NCBI GenBank assembly: GCA_947579605.1
Contig: OX388317.1
Span: forward strand, 21,781,384-21,845,383
Direction of reading: 5' to 3'
From: Athripsodes cinereus
Lineage: Eukaryota > Arthropoda > Insecta > Trichoptera > Leptoceridae
Length of the DNA: 64,000 nt
Part shown: piece by piece, positions 10,581-24,290 of the stretch
Numbering within the stretch: the first letter of the stretch is position 1
How the letters are laid out: each line of letters starts with the position of its first letter
Notes under the pieces: model-generated
Seen by the model: only the letters and a program-made list of their open reading frames with translations
Databases searched by the model: none
Told to the model about the DNA's origin: nothing
Program-made: the position numbers and the translations under genes

Positions 10581-11559
10581 CTCAAAACAAAATATTCTAT
10601 AATGATCTCGGATTTCAAAGTTGGAACATGTATCTAAACTAATTGAAAGACCGTATTATTATCTAATATTAAAGTATAAAACTAAAGGGGAAAATCGAAT
10701 GCCGAAGAGGAGTGGTTTTTAACAATTTTCCTAACATAGAGCATCTGAAAGTAAGGGTATGAAAGACATAGGTGGTAGGGAAGACTGAAGAAAAGTTGTG
10801 ATTTGACTTGAACACGTACAATTTATTTATGGTTATCAACATTCGAAGGGACCGACAAATAGTTACGTAATGAAAAATATACAGAACTGGGAGAACTGTT
10901 TTTAAAAGTCCTTGTGTCTTTTGTTTTAATTGGTATTGAGTAGGTAGGTACCAACTTACGTATGTCACGTTGTGTTCAATGTTCTACAGACGTTTCTAAC
11001 TTGCGTGACTGTATAATTTCCCTAGAAAATTGTCGTCTTTGTCCCTATATTTTAACGCGGTATATAATGTGAAAACTGATGTTCATTCTGCGATTTTTAT
11101 TTCCTGAACATAATTCACGCTAACCTGCATTGTTTGCGTTCGTTTTTCGTGACCTCACCACAAGGTCTTTCCTTGTTACAGTGTGTACACATATACACAT
11201 ACCAGTGCACATATACGGTCATACAGGCAGTATTTGTGGAATTAATTATATTAAAAGTGTTTTCGTATTTCATTATGTATGCGAGTATTTATTAGGTGAT
11301 GATATTAAGGACGCAGATTACTTTTATACTTGTATGGGTACTCGAGCATTTGCTCGTGTCTTTAACTTTTTGTTTCCGTTCAAAGCTCTGTCCCCTGCAT
11401 CAGATTCTAATTTTCACAATTTCTTCTGTTACAAGTATTTTTTCGTGCCATTAAAAGTTGATTACTGGCTGCTGAACGTCTCCGCTTTATGTTATTTTTT
11501 AATTTATTTACTTGACTTTGTCGTAAGTGGGTTAAGTATGTATTATTTATTGACATCTT
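10581..11559. other. Non-coding; a 195-codon open frame here is not believed
   Basis: The frame 11130-11717 (+) is the longest outside the LINE, but it is rich in F, Y, L and C, as expected from T-rich sequence. Its last third is the family C repeat translated. No domain is visible. Confidence 0.45.
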
Positions 11560-11700
11560 TAATTCTGCGATGCGGTGTGCGGCCCATCCTGAATATCTTA
11601 ATTTATTTGTGTCCAAGGAGAGGACAACTTGCACGTTTATTAGAATGCTGTTGGTTCTCTGGCTTTCCCACTAATGTAGCTTGTGTCGTGATAGTAAAGA
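11560..11700 (+). repeat. SINE-like repeat (family C), 3' part
   Basis: CGATGCGGTGTGCGGCCC, CATCCTGAATATCTTAA, GGAGAGGACAACTTGCACG, TGGCTTTCCCACT and TCGTGATAGTA follow the family order. Confidence 0.65.
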
Positions 11701-12799
11701 TGGTTGAGTTTTTGTGAATAGATGGATTCCCTTTAGGAAATCATCGGAATGATGCTTTGGAATGATCTTATTGTAAGTGTATAACGTGAAATAGAATATT
11801 ATTATAATCAACAACATGCACGGAGGCGTAAATATTTGTATACCTTTAGGTATTACCTACATCCCTTTGTGTGATGTGTTGTTTGTTAGTTGTATGTGTA
11901 GTGTACCTAATCTTATACACACCTTGTATTTAGGTACAAGACATTACATTAGTATTGTAGGTGCAGGTACGGGTGCAGCCAGTTGCAGGCTGTATTATAT
12001 TATACTATGTTGTAGGGTACCTAATGCATTCGTTATTGCTTGCTTCAACAATAATATATTACGTATTATTATGTGTATCTAATATACCTAGTTACCTCGC
12101 TCCCAATGTGAAGGTTCCGTCTCTCACCGATGGATATGTGACCTACTTTTTATAGTTTTATTACTTCGATAGCCGTACTTTGGTACAATGCAGGTAGCGG
12201 GTGTAACTCGTGAACACCTATCTGCCTTTACCTGAATAATATCTGCAACTAAAAACTGACAAACTTACCTATGCATTTATACTACATGTCAGTGATTGAA
12301 CGTATTACATGCTTTCTTTGTCGTTTTCAGTTTTGATTCGTTTAAGAGAAACTTCCTACCAATGCATGTGATAATAATAATACGGTATATGATCTAAAAT
12401 ATTTGCGTAGTAATAATATAAAAAAATCGAAATGTCCTATCGATTGCTCATTCGAATAACTCGCGTTTTTATTAGTTTTTGCTTTCGTGTGATTATAAAG
12501 CAAATTACGAACCAATTCTAAAGATATAATATGCTTGAAATATCACTAACATATGCCAATAAAATTATATAGACTGCATGTATTCATAATAACCTCAGCT
12601 CGCCTCTACTTCGGGACCTTGCTTTAGTCGGTTGCTACGGGGCGTGATTCATAATCGTTATACTTGTGCACGTACAATATGGGGGTGCTTTTGTAGAAAC
12701 TTGCTCTGCTGTAGGTATACTGGGTATACTGAACTTAGATTTAAATCTCTAGTGTTCATGTCTGCACGGATTCCCGGGTTTTATGTTTGTATTCTAGTG
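11701..12799. other. Non-coding, no feature recognised
   Basis: Several GGTACCTA and GTAGGTA words; no gene supported. Confidence 0.4.
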
Positions 12800-12990
12800 T
12801 TTGTTCCGTGGAGAACCCGGCAAAGAATTGGCCTCCCGCTCTTTTAAGTAGGTTTTCGAGTGTTCTGTAAAGGCCAGGTGTTCGAAAAATAAAGTCATTT
12901 TACATCTTCAATTCGGTGATGAGGTTTGTCTTCTTTCCTGAATGTCAACTTTTTTGTTGTCACGGGAAGGACAGCTTGCATGTTGTTTCT
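12800..12990 (+). repeat. SINE-like repeat (family C), 5' part
   Basis: Starts TTCCGTGGAGAACCCGGC, then AAGAATTGGCCTCCCGCTC, TTTTCGAGTGTTCTGTAAA, CAATTCGGTGATGAGG and GGACAGCTTGCATG. The 3' third is lost. Confidence 0.75.
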
Positions 12991-14038
12991 AAAATACGAT
13001 ATAGTTAACGTTTGATAATTCTTATTTTTTTAATCAATTGAAATAATGTGTAATATACCTACCGATTGGCGAAGAACAAAAGTTGCTGGAAGATAATCAG
13101 TTTACTAAGTAGGTATGTAGATACCTACATTAGTTTGATTCTAACATAGTAACGTAAATTGTCTTCATTGAAGAAGTGTGTACTCAGTGTTAAGCTGAAT
13201 AAATATTCTCTCTAACTGTGTACATACATGCGATGCATGTTAACTTGTGTACATTTGTTGTTTTTGTAACTTGCGTAAGCAGTTATTTATCAAATATTTT
13301 TTTGGTACGAAACTCGCCCATGAAGTGGAGCGATAAGAGGAAAATGTATGTGTTTCACGCAGACCTATCTGATGTGAATACCCGTTTAATTTAGTCAGAT
13401 GGCATTATACATAAATAGGTCACACCACTGACAGTTATGTTCCTTCTTGGGCGACGCACTGCTTCTGAGAACCGCGGCTAGCCGCTAGCTGCTCTAATGC
13501 ACTCTTGAAATAAATTATCACTAATACATAATATGGTGGATATAATATATATTTCAGCTAACCGCCTCGACGCGTTCATTATATTCAGAAATAAACTTCT
13601 AATATTGAAATGAAAGCGGTTGATACCAATCGATGTAAATCGCGAGACATTTACACCACAGACTCTTCATGTAGTATGGAATATTGAAAAGCAAAATAAT
13701 ATCCATAATAGGTGTACCTATGTGTTATTTCCTTAGCATATTGCTTTATACCTATATGAGACCGCAGGATATAGATTTCTACTGTTATAGGTTAGTTACT
13801 AATTATATATTTGTCTTTTGCATATGATTGTTAAGGTAACTGTAAATATAATGTACAGGTAGGGTTCATCCGGTTAATTGTTTTGCTTTATTAAGATGCC
13901 CTACTTATTATGAATATTTTTGGCACATTATCAATTAGGTATACAGTTTTTTTCATTCGATTGCCATTGAACGCAATGTCGTTCACACTGCCTAACTGAG
14001 AGGAATCGCTAACGATGCTGTGTCTACGTACCCTGCAG
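12991..14038. other. Non-coding, no feature recognised
   Basis: AT-rich, unique-looking. Confidence 0.4.
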
Positions 14039-14135
14039 TTGGGGGAGCGAACTCCGTAGGAGGGTATAGTGGATGGAGGATAAAGGATGAGTAGTGTCGG
14101 CGCCTCTGCCCCTATCTAGGCGGTGCGGAGCAGAG
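14039..14135 (+). other. GC-rich islet with exon-like boundaries
   Basis: 97 GC-rich bases between an AG (CGTACCCTGCAG, ending 14038) and a near-consensus donor (CAGAG then GTGAGT, GT at 14136). No long frame is open through it, so if real it is a non-coding exon. The polypyrimidine tract is weak. Confidence 0.2.
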
Positions 14136-15467
14136 GTGAGTGTGAGAGAAATGCAGAGAAGGTCACCCTCGTGTTTACCAGGATCAGTGACCGCGGATCT
14201 CAACACCTATGTTACATATTATATTTACTTACCGTACTACATATTCGGTGTATTGAAGGTAGACGTACGTACATATTGAAGTTTCTATAGCAGCGTACTA
14301 TTAAAATAATATAGTTATAGTAGCCCCTTTGTGCGTGTGCACCTACATACACTATGATTGTGTGGATTGTGGATAGGTCGGCCAGTAGGTATAGTGATGT
14401 AGTGTGTTTGACTGTACGATAGTATGGGAGTCAACGACTGTTTCATTCCTGTGCCGCTTTTCGTTGCTCTAAACTTGCTGCTGCTTACGTTGTAGGTATA
14501 CTAAGCTCTGCTCTACTATTATGGTATCTCCCTACATAGGATAGGCCATTTACTCAAACTCATCTCTGCTTCACTGTCTGCGAAGCCACGGATTCATTAC
14601 TCCCGAAATTTGACGCAACGATCGCGTGCTTCGATAGTTTTGCGGCTGCAATCTTATTTGATTATCTTTTTTTAACCTTATTTAGAATTTTGAAATGCAA
14701 TGCATTACGTACCTAATTGTGAATATTTATCTTATTGCATACAATGACGCCGTTGTACAATACAGAATGATAAAAAATCAATAGCATGTTTTCGCTTTAG
14801 AGTTATTGAGTAGGTTTATTGTTTTATTGTATTTGTTTCGTGTTAATCATATCTTCATTGTCCTGAGTACACATATATTATCGTATCAGCTATTATATAT
14901 AATAGCATTATAACGTTATGAGTCGGTACTATAAAACAGTTATCACATGTTTTATATATATTTAAATCTTATTAGGTACATACTCGTAGAGCGTACTTTA
15001 TTTACTACCCTAAAATCGTCTAGATATATTTCAGATTATTATTACTTATTGGCAGGCAACTAATTGTTTTTTAGTCGGAAATAAACATCGAGAACGTAAT
15101 TCAACGTGTCACCTATAGCTTTTTATATTATAATGGTACCTTATGTTACTTTTTGTTCTTTAGCTGTGTTGCAAATGTAAATTGTCATTAATTCTTTGTC
15201 ACAGTTTACATTACATGTCTATATTTCTTGTTGTGTCTTAACTTTTCAATTTTTTATTTGTATGTTATGTTTATGACTCCCTTCCTATTGTTTTATGTAC
15301 AATAGAAAGAAAAAAAACTATGTCAGATTTTTTGTTACCTACATGTTCTTTGGAATGAAGCGTCCTGTTAAGAACCTTCGGGAGATGTTAAAAAATAAAT
15401 CGATAATATAAGAGTAAGCAAAAGAATGATATCTAATTTGTGATTCATTCTTTTCTGTAAGCTTACA
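14136..15467. other. Non-coding, no feature recognised
   Basis: AT-rich, unique-looking. Confidence 0.4.
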
Positions 15468-15656
15468 AGTTTCCTGTAAAGGGCAGGTATTCGTAAAACA
15501 TCACATTTAAGACATTTTTAACTTTCGGTTCAGCGATGAGGTATGCCACCCATCCTAAATATCTTAACTTTTATTGGCACGAAGAGATAACATGCATGTT
15601 TATTGCATGCAGTTGGTCCGCTGGCTACCCCACTTGTGGAAAATACCGTGATGGTA
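15468..15656 (+). repeat. SINE-like repeat (family C)
   Basis: TTTCCTGTAAAGGGCAGG, GTTCAGCGATGAGGTATGCC, CACCCATCCTAAATATCTTA, GGCACGAAGAGAT, GGCTACCCCACTTGTGG and CCGTGATGGTA, in family order. Confidence 0.8.
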
Positions 15657-16199
15657 TGTATTTATGATCTGGTGTAATATTTGATGTATCAAAATGCTGG
15701 GAAAGGTGTAGGTGTAGTAACATTAGATGTAAAGAGATCATTGTGCGGATAGGGAATAAGAATAAATAGGTACGCAATGAACAATAATTCAGAACAAACG
15801 TTCCGGGTTCACCGAATATGTATAATTTGTAGTAAGTACGTTGAATCAATATTTCTATCAAGCAATCACCTGATTATACTATCAGTGAATATATTTTTTC
15901 AGAACTATAGTCACTGCATTGCTATACTATGAGCGTATATGTTTTGTAGATAAGTATTAGAAGGCGAGTTGAGCTGTCATCACTAGTGAGATGTGTGCAT
16001 GTGTTTATATATGACATTATGGCGTTACGTTTGAGTTATTTACCCGTGTAATCTCCGTTTTAACATTTATATTTAATTTATTATCTTCCGTAGTATGTAA
16101 ATAATTAATAAATGTGAGAGTGAGAATGTATATATCTATGTGTATTAGGTAAATGTACTTAATACGATTTATTTCATATATAACTATGTCTCCCACCAC
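15657..16199. other. Non-coding, no feature recognised
   Basis: TA-rich; no supported gene. Confidence 0.4.
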
Positions 16200-16480
16200 A
16201 TACTAACGTACAAATATACTTCATCTCGTGTGTCGGTGTTGTCCGTGTGTTGCATTTGCAAATCATACATAATATTCGATGATATATGTTCGGCACCGTT
16301 TAATGGAGTACCCATTGGGCGCGGGAAACTCTGCAAAGTAAATCGTCGATCGGCGTTCCTGCTTTTACTTTGTGCGTGTTCATTGAAATGCATGTGACCA
16401 TTCTATTGCGTCTACCGGCGTTTGTGTTTGCTCCCTTAGGTGTGAGGTTTTTTGACACGAAGCGTATTTCACAAATATAG
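16200..16480. other. GC-richer, CpG-containing islet
   Basis: Two overlapping minus-strand frames (69 and 91 codons) cross it, but neither resembles a known family. May be a conserved non-coding element; nothing in the sequence proves a function. Confidence 0.2.
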
Positions 16481-19400
16481 TAAAATGCGAAGCTCACAGT
16501 TTTTGAGACTTTCCATCGGATTGGATTGAGACACAGCTGGACAGTAGAATAGAATATTATGCATAATATTACCATACATAATTATCTACTACATGTTGGT
16601 AAATAAGTTGATTGTACGAAAAGTATCGTGATAAAAGCTCAGTAAACTGATAATAAATTGCAACATAAATATTACTGTGTTATATTAAGAGTTATCAGGA
16701 ACACTGACATTATTATAATAGATAAACATATACACTATTTATTGCATTAAGGTATTTGCTTTATTGTCAAAGTTATCTAGTTTAATCTTCTTGAGTTTCT
16801 GTTTATTCTCCTTAAATTAATTATGCTAAACAATATAGATGAATTTTCGTTTCCAAGTTTTTGAGAGACGAATAAACAAGTTGTATCCTTGAGTCTGGAC
16901 AATAGATAAACTCCACTAGCGGACATCAGGAGAAAAGTGATAGAAAGCCTTCAAATATATAAATAAATATGTTTTAAATTGTAAAAAAGAACCCTTTTAA
17001 ATTTTCACCACATATTATTTATATACGAACGTTTGTTGTCCGCACTAATGAACCTTTTTATGAGTTCATTTTCAATTTATGTATTTCTGCAAGTGACTCA
17101 TCATTAGACTTCTCTGTCAAAAGTTCATAATCTTCGAATAATTATATTACGCAAATTTCTATTTCAATCAATTAATTTTAAAAAGGCATGAACTTGTTTA
17201 ATACAAACTAACATAAGCAATATGTAAATAAAGTAACTTCGCATCCTTAGATATAATACAAGGGTTGTTGTCACTGGCGGGCTTTTGATCACATAAATTC
17301 ACCATGGTCAAGAGCCCCGCTGGATCGTCAATGTTCGTGTGCGACAGTTATTTCAAAATTGCGTATTTCAACTTGTATTTGCTTTATATGTGTAGAGTAC
17401 ACGTGTAAATAAGTCACGTACTGTCCTCGCGCACATTGCATATAATAAATTAATGTAATAGTTAGGACGTAGATATTGTATATTCATATTTTGCGTCTTG
17501 TACGTTTTGTAGCCGAAACGTAAGTATGAAGTAGATACCTATCAATAATAATATATTCAATATCTACATATTTTCTCAGATGTAAAATATAATTAAACTA
17601 TAACAAGAGTTAAAGTATATTTTCTTCTGGCCTGCAATTGGAGGATTGCTTATGTGCTCTATTTCAATTCTCATCTTTTTTATTTATGCTCCATTCCTCT
17701 TGTTTCTCGATTCTGTACCTGATATAATGCGAGTATTTAAATATATGTTTTTCACACAGGTTGCTTTTTATTTTTCAACTTCCAGCGACACGAAGTTCTG
17801 TATTCAGATACCAGGAAATGAGTTATTATAAATATTTAATTCTTCTTAAAAGTCTCTATATTTTGTAGGATGATTCTTGTGTGATGGCATGTTGGTTTAA
17901 CTCCTCATTGTACCTTAAGTTTTGATATAACGTAAGACAGAACGTTCTACGTGTTTTTTTACAGTTTATTCTCTCGGTTACCCCACATATTTACGAAAGA
18001 TGATGAAACAAACATGCACATAGGTAATTTTCAGATGTAGTCATGTATTTACGTGATAATTTTGTGAATTACGTTAATTATCGATGGAATAATTGTTCGT
18101 ACGTGCACTGTACCATCTAGTATTTTATATAGACAAGTATAATATGATAATTTACAATATTTAAGTCGTTGTTTCAATTATTTAGCCGTTTTAGCAGGAC
18201 AATGACCTTAAAATCATATTATTATTTCTTCGAATTTAGGTCTTTCTTGCGTCTTGCGAACGACGCACTCGTTGAGTTGACTGATTCTTTGTTTTGTGTA
18301 ACAAATTATTAATGTATTACAGACTTGTAGAAGTATTTGTGTAGATAATAATATTATAATACTCACTTTACCTTATTCGTAGTGCGTTCTCTGAAACGTA
18401 GATTTTGTAAAAGCATTAACATCCAATGGACTAAACATCACTTCCATCATTAATATTATGCATACATTGTGAAGTCTGGATATTATCCGTGCATAATTAT
18501 AATATATTATGCTAAACATTGTTGATTTATTTGTGAGCAAGTGGGAAAATTCGACCTTTATAATCCAGGACATACTTACCCATTTTTAGATAGTTTTGGA
18601 ATATAATTATACAAAGTGCTATTTATATTTTCCGCTGATGTGTTAATAATTAATCCAGTGGCCAATATTTGTCACAAATTGTTGACTAAAATTTAAAAAA
18701 ATATGGGAAACTGCCAATCGATTGATTTATCAACCATGTCGAAATAGTTTATGCATTGTATTCTCGAATGATACGTATCGTGTTTTTTTATACACAGAAA
18801 TGTACGTCACTTGCTTATTTTCCTGTGTAACATTTCAAAATTATCTAAATCAGCAGCTAAAATAATAATTTAAACAAATTTACTCGAATATCTACTTTCA
18901 TTGAATGAGAGAAATAACATTTTTCATTGACGTGAATCACTTAATTTTCTTTTTATTCGTCGATTCCTGAGTGTTGAGGATCGCTACCACTTGTGCACCG
19001 GTATCGGTCATCTGCAGTCTCTCGTGCTTCATGCAAGGTCAATTTGTCGCCTTCACCCGTTCTTTCCATCTTACTACTTACTCTTACTTTTTATTAACCG
19101 ATACGAAAAGTAGAAGAATAGAGGATTCAATTGTGCAGCATTGTAAGATTCCGTCTACAGGCCTGATTAAATATAGCGTATTAAATTCAGTCATTGACTT
19201 GATAATTGATAAGCATGTTTCGTTGTATTATAGGTATTATTTAGTTTTGTGGTTCGCGCTTCGAACAATGAACTTGACAAAGGAAAATCAGCCGTGAGCT
19301 GTGTGTGTGTTTGTTCTATAATTGTAGTACGTATGTATATTATTTTTTTGTGGAAATTTGCCAATGGATTAGTGAACAGGAAATATTCGTCCGAGATCAT

Positions 19401-21789
19401 ATTTACAAGCGAAACATTTTTAATTTAACATTTATTTATCTACGTACATTTTATTTTACTCTATTTCCCCTTCCCCTGTTTTTGTATAGGTACACACTAC
19501 CGCATATAAATCTATATGTTCTATATACACCATTTAAATGGAAATTGTATATTCAAGTGCTCTTTTGTTGAGTGTCTGTGCCTATAGTAAATAATATTTC
19601 CTATATTTTCAATAGGCACTTCGTCTCTATATTTACAAAATATTTTACTGACATTTTAAGCTTATTCACTGTATTGTAGGATACTCCATTTTCGAATCAT
19701 TATTGAAAATAAAACATCTTTCCTCTACGGAATGATTACTTATGGAATAGAAATTTCTGTATTTAAGGTTTTACTATTTTTTATGTGTTAATCAAGTTCT
19801 GAAAAAAATGAAAATGCTCATACCGCTGTATGTACCTACTGATAACCAGGGTAATTATTTTATTTGTCATTTTGTCTTCCGAACCGTACTTGTATTTTTT
19901 GCGTGTATGTACCTAAACATTTCAGTAAAATATTATCAATCTCTAGGTTTCAAGTGTGAGTGTCTGCAGTATCTGCAATATCGAAATTAATTCCCTCTTC
20001 GTCATAGTCATGGAGCATACATAATACACATTGTCATGTATCAGTGTCGCCCACATATTGATACTGATGAGTACTGGACACTGGGTAGATTACACCTAAT
20101 ATCAGTCTCTTGCATACTGTATATATGTATATAGTACTTACCTATATATTGTAGGCGCCTTGTTTGTGATAGCGTTGTGTTGTTGGTCTATTTTCAATTG
20201 GGATGTTTGTATTTTGAAAACATTAGGCAGCTCGCAGCAGTTTGACTGGTGATAATTAAGATATTACGATTCTCTGTACACATTGACGTCAGCGCTGGCG
20301 TCCGAGATCGAGGTCAATACAGATAGTGTTTTTAAATTTTCATTTAGTCAAAATGAAGACTTTATATCTGAGACAAAGTTAAAAACTGATTCGGTCTGCC
20401 TTTGTACGGGCTCGTGCCCAGATAGGTATAAGTAAATAAATAAATGAAAATAAAATGAATTTGGAAAAGTTTGTCTTACAATAACTACTAGATTCTTGTA
20501 GACTAGTGGATAGATTAAAAGGATAGTCAATTGTGACTCTTTTGTCATCTCGACAGTTTTTTCTGTTTCCGGACTGTAGTTTTTCTAAAAAAATACCAAT
20601 TTGTCTTATGTAATGTAAATAATAATTTAGTATGTTTTTAGTGTTTAACTACTAAGAAAATCGTAGTTTCAATCTATCATAATTCATACGTACTAGGGAA
20701 ATCAGAAAATGCATTGTTAAATTTGCGTTTAAGTTCATTGCCATACACGTGGTATGCAGTAGTTGCAATTAGTTATGTCGTTTCTTTGTGTTTTCTTGTA
20801 CGGTAGATTGTGCTGAGAAAAACCACAATTGCGATGCAGTCAGGATATTAAAGAAAGATAAACCAGAATGGGTTGAACAGCAGCCAGTATTTTCTTCGTC
20901 GTGAGCTCGTGAATCGTGCTTTTCCGCCGTTGTTCGGCGCAGTATGAGTCTGCGCACTCAGGGTGACTTGCAATATTGTTGTTACTCTGGAAAACCGAAA
21001 CGCCGTCCCTCGAGCTAGGTGAAATGTTTTGGTTCATACATATTATGCGCGTCAGCTACACCACACTCACTACGTTATAGGATACACAATCAAAAATGAT
21101 ATACAGTATGGATATGTGGGTAGGTATTTGATGCATTGTTGTAGCATTAGGTACCTATATATAATATGGAATATCCTGACACGTGCTTTGTACTGTGTAC
21201 AACAGTATATTGCCGTAGGAATTATGATCTCTTTGTACTCTTGTCATGATCATCTCTTCCTTGTTCCTCGTTACCTACTGCCTGTTCTAGGTTAATCATT
21301 GTGTTCTCTTTGTTTTCATTCCTTTTGATATTTCGGTTTCAATAACTTCAATTCTTGTTGTACAATGTAACATGCCTTTGTAATTATTATTTTGTATGTT
21401 TGAATGTGTTTGTTTTCTAACGTTTGAATTTAAGATATTAATTAGTTAATGGTAGAAAATAATAAATTAAACATACCTTTTGTTAATGAATTTTTTATAC
21501 ATTCCTAAACATTTCTTGTATTTTTTTGCTACAAACGTAATAAAGTTTCGGTTTTACGTAGCTGGAGATGTGTACCTGTCACTATGTACTGATTGCGATT
21601 GATGTAAAATGTAAATAATAGTGATTGCTGGATGTCCCTGTTCTTGTGAATGTGTGAGAGAGATGTATGTAGTAAGGTAAGTTATTACTTATGCGCTTAT
21701 AGTTGTACATTTATATAATTATATTATAGTTGATATGTATTGTGTAGTATGTATAGCCGTCGTACAGCTGATTGTGTGTATGTAGCAGT
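16481..21789. other. Long unique non-coding block
   Basis: About 5.3 kb with very few repeat copies. Open frames are short, T-rich chance frames (for example 18971-19297). A T- and G-rich + strand character is visible by eye in many lines. Fits intronic or intergenic DNA. Confidence 0.45.
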
Positions 21790-22341
21790 GTGGGGGAGGT
21801 GAGGCGTGTGGTAGGGAAGTCCCCTCTACACGTTGCCCTCCACTAGTCACCCATCACCGTCACTCGACAGTCCACAGCCGGAGCTCACAGCGGGAGGGTG
21901 TACAACCTTCCGACGCGTAGTCATCGTTAAATCCGAACAGAGTTTATTCAAACAATAAAATTGGCGAAGTTTGTTGCGTTGCGTATATTCGTGTTGTGAA
22001 ATAATAATTCAGTGACAAAATTATCGTATGATGTTATACAGTAATTGTATTCAATAATTTCTGTAGGGGCAACGTATAGAGAACGGTCGAGCAAAGTGCA
22101 ACGCGTCGAACGATACGTAGCCAATTATCAGTAGGTTCTCAGTTACTGGTTACATGATTTCTACTGAAATATAGCTGTTCTGGTTGGGCGATGAGGAAAA
22201 TTGTGAAGTGATAAATTTGTATAAAGTTATAGTGCTGTGTCTATCAATAAGGATAAAGCTGCGAGGAGGAACAAAGGCGAAGGCCAGACGGGACGAGACA
22301 GGCCAGCTGACAGCGTGTTTCCCCACCATCATTCAGCCAAA
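21790..22341 (+). promoter_or_regulatory. Candidate alternative promoter and 5' exon
   Basis: A GC-rich block (G-rich near 21790, C-rich to 21860, then CACAGCCGGAGCTCACAGCG) is followed by about 400 bases with many CpGs, an initiator-like TCTCAGTTACTGG near 22136, and purine-rich sequence ending at a donor, CCAAA then GTATGTG (GT at 22342). No open frame continues through it, so it would be untranslated. It could supply the upstream exon required by the acceptor at 54790-54791. Confidence 0.35.
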
Positions 22342-24189
22342 GTATGTGCGTGTACGACTGTGTACTCGTTCGCTACATGTTATTACATACTAACTTATGT
22401 ACCTATAATTTTATCTTTGTACTATGTATTACGCATGTGTTCACATTATTATACAATGTACTCTCGACTAGGGAACAACACTTTGTCCTAATCAGTCGAA
22501 GATTAGTACCAATTTATTCTCGCATGCGAACAGTGTTTCTCTGAAACCAATGTATTTTCTAGCTTCCGCCAATTAACATTGTATGTATATCTGTTCACGT
22601 TTTGAAGGAGATGCTTTTGCTTTGGCTAGCTCGTGTTATTTTGTTTTCACTTGCTATTTTTGACACCTGTTGTCGCTTTGTTTATTATGCCTGATTTTTA
22701 CTCGGAACGTTTCTTAAACTTAATTATCTTTGTTCTGTTGTATTTCGTCAGTTTACATTAATTTATTTTTGTCCATTTATTTCCCGGTTGAATTTTCTGT
22801 TCTTAGACTACTTTTTTCACTTTCTCAAGAAATTGCGTTCCTGAAAACTTGTAAACTGGTGGACGATGGTTTACAAGAATGTAAGACAATGTATTTCTTC
22901 CGCACAATTCCGAAAAATATGCATGTAATCATTTTGCTTTATTGGTTGCCGCTTTATGTATCCAGAGACGTGTTTGTTTAAAGTTCGGGGCTATGAATGC
23001 AGGCAGGGGGCACAAGGACGGGTGGGTTCGATGCCCCCTTTTAGTCTCACCCCTTATTGGTGTACAACTTAATAGGGAGATAAATAATGTAGGTATGCGT
23101 TGTATAGTACGGTGAGTAGCATATGGTGTAGTGGGAATGTCATCCATGCTGGTACCACCAGCTACGACCAGCATTACTTTACTTGAGGGTTGTTCCTCTT
23201 CCACCATCGTAGCAGACACTATCAACTTTAATTACTAATGAATATATTCCCAACGCTTTATAATATTATTAGAAACTTATTTCTGCTAATTAGCTCATGG
23301 TTGCCGTGTTGGATATCTGGCGCACGTGTTTATTTATTTGATCAGACTGTTGCAGCATTACTTTAATTGATATTGAGTAGTAGAGCTGTGATGAGCTTCT
23401 CCACGGAGTAATCTAATTTCAGTCGTTGCCGTTGCACGTGTTTCTCTGTCACAATACAATTTATAATAATGTGATATTTATTCTATTGAGTTTGGCTCCG
23501 TGTTGATTGGTCTCCTCTATCTTTAGTTTTACTATTATTGTTATTATCATCAGCTGTGACGTTGTTTTCTAGTGTCTAATGTTGCCTATTGTTTTCCTAA
23601 ATTAAATACGTCATATTCTGTATGTGTTTATTTAATGCGTAGGTACTGTTGCATATTTGCTAAACGTAGTTTTCGCATTTGATTAGAATTTTACACCCGC
23701 GTGAGTGAAGATTTTAAGAATACAGTATTACTCAACAGACACATCATCTGCACAGCACAATCAACATATTGTTCAAACTCCTTTTACTAGGAAGCAGAAG
23801 TGTTCCAGTGCTTATGAATCGGCCTAGGTTGGTTTTGTTGTATATTATTATATACACGCACAGTATCATAATAATTTTGGTTGAACATTGCCTCAAGTTT
23901 ATTGTCGTTAAAATCCGACCGTACTTATACCTACTGTTAAGAGGCACCGACAACTTGTTCCATCTTATCAATCAACCTTACTTTCTTTTTTGGTTATAGC
24001 GTGGAAAAAGCACTTTTACTCTCATTTAGCAACTATTTTGAATGTATTTTACATCTGGTGCACCTTTATCAAATACTATGTGGGTGCACGTATTGTATCC
24101 AGTGGATAGGTACGTATGTATAAGGTTTCCTCCCATTCTCTATATTCCTATTTGGGATTATGAAGTGCGTGAGTAGTTAAGTTATTGTG
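22342..24189. other. Non-coding, no feature recognised
   Basis: A 98-codon minus-strand frame at 22929-23225 has a plausible acidic start but no recognisable domain; not called. Confidence 0.35.
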
Positions 24190-24290
24190 GAGTCCCCCAG
24201 GGTCTTCGACTACGAACTCCCGACTACCTGTGCTGCTGGTAGGTCTGCCTCTTGCCCCCTTCTCCTACGCTCCTGGCATCCATCCGTCAG
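24190..24290. other. GC-rich islet
   Basis: C-rich sequence (GAGTCCCCCAGGGTC, CTTGCCCCCTTCTCC) in an AT-rich background. No frame or repeat recognised. Confidence 0.25.

Noticed and set aside
11130..11717. 195-codon + strand open frame
   Set aside because: Composition (F, Y, L, C) follows T-rich DNA, no domain is visible, and its last third is the family C repeat.
16184..16575. Overlapping minus-strand frames in a GC-richer islet
   Set aside because: Neither resembles a known protein, they overlap out of frame, and no splice sites support them.
22929..23225. 98-codon minus-strand frame starting MIVSATMVEEEQ
   Set aside because: The start looks plausible but no family is recognisable, the rest is low quality, and there is no splice or promoter support.
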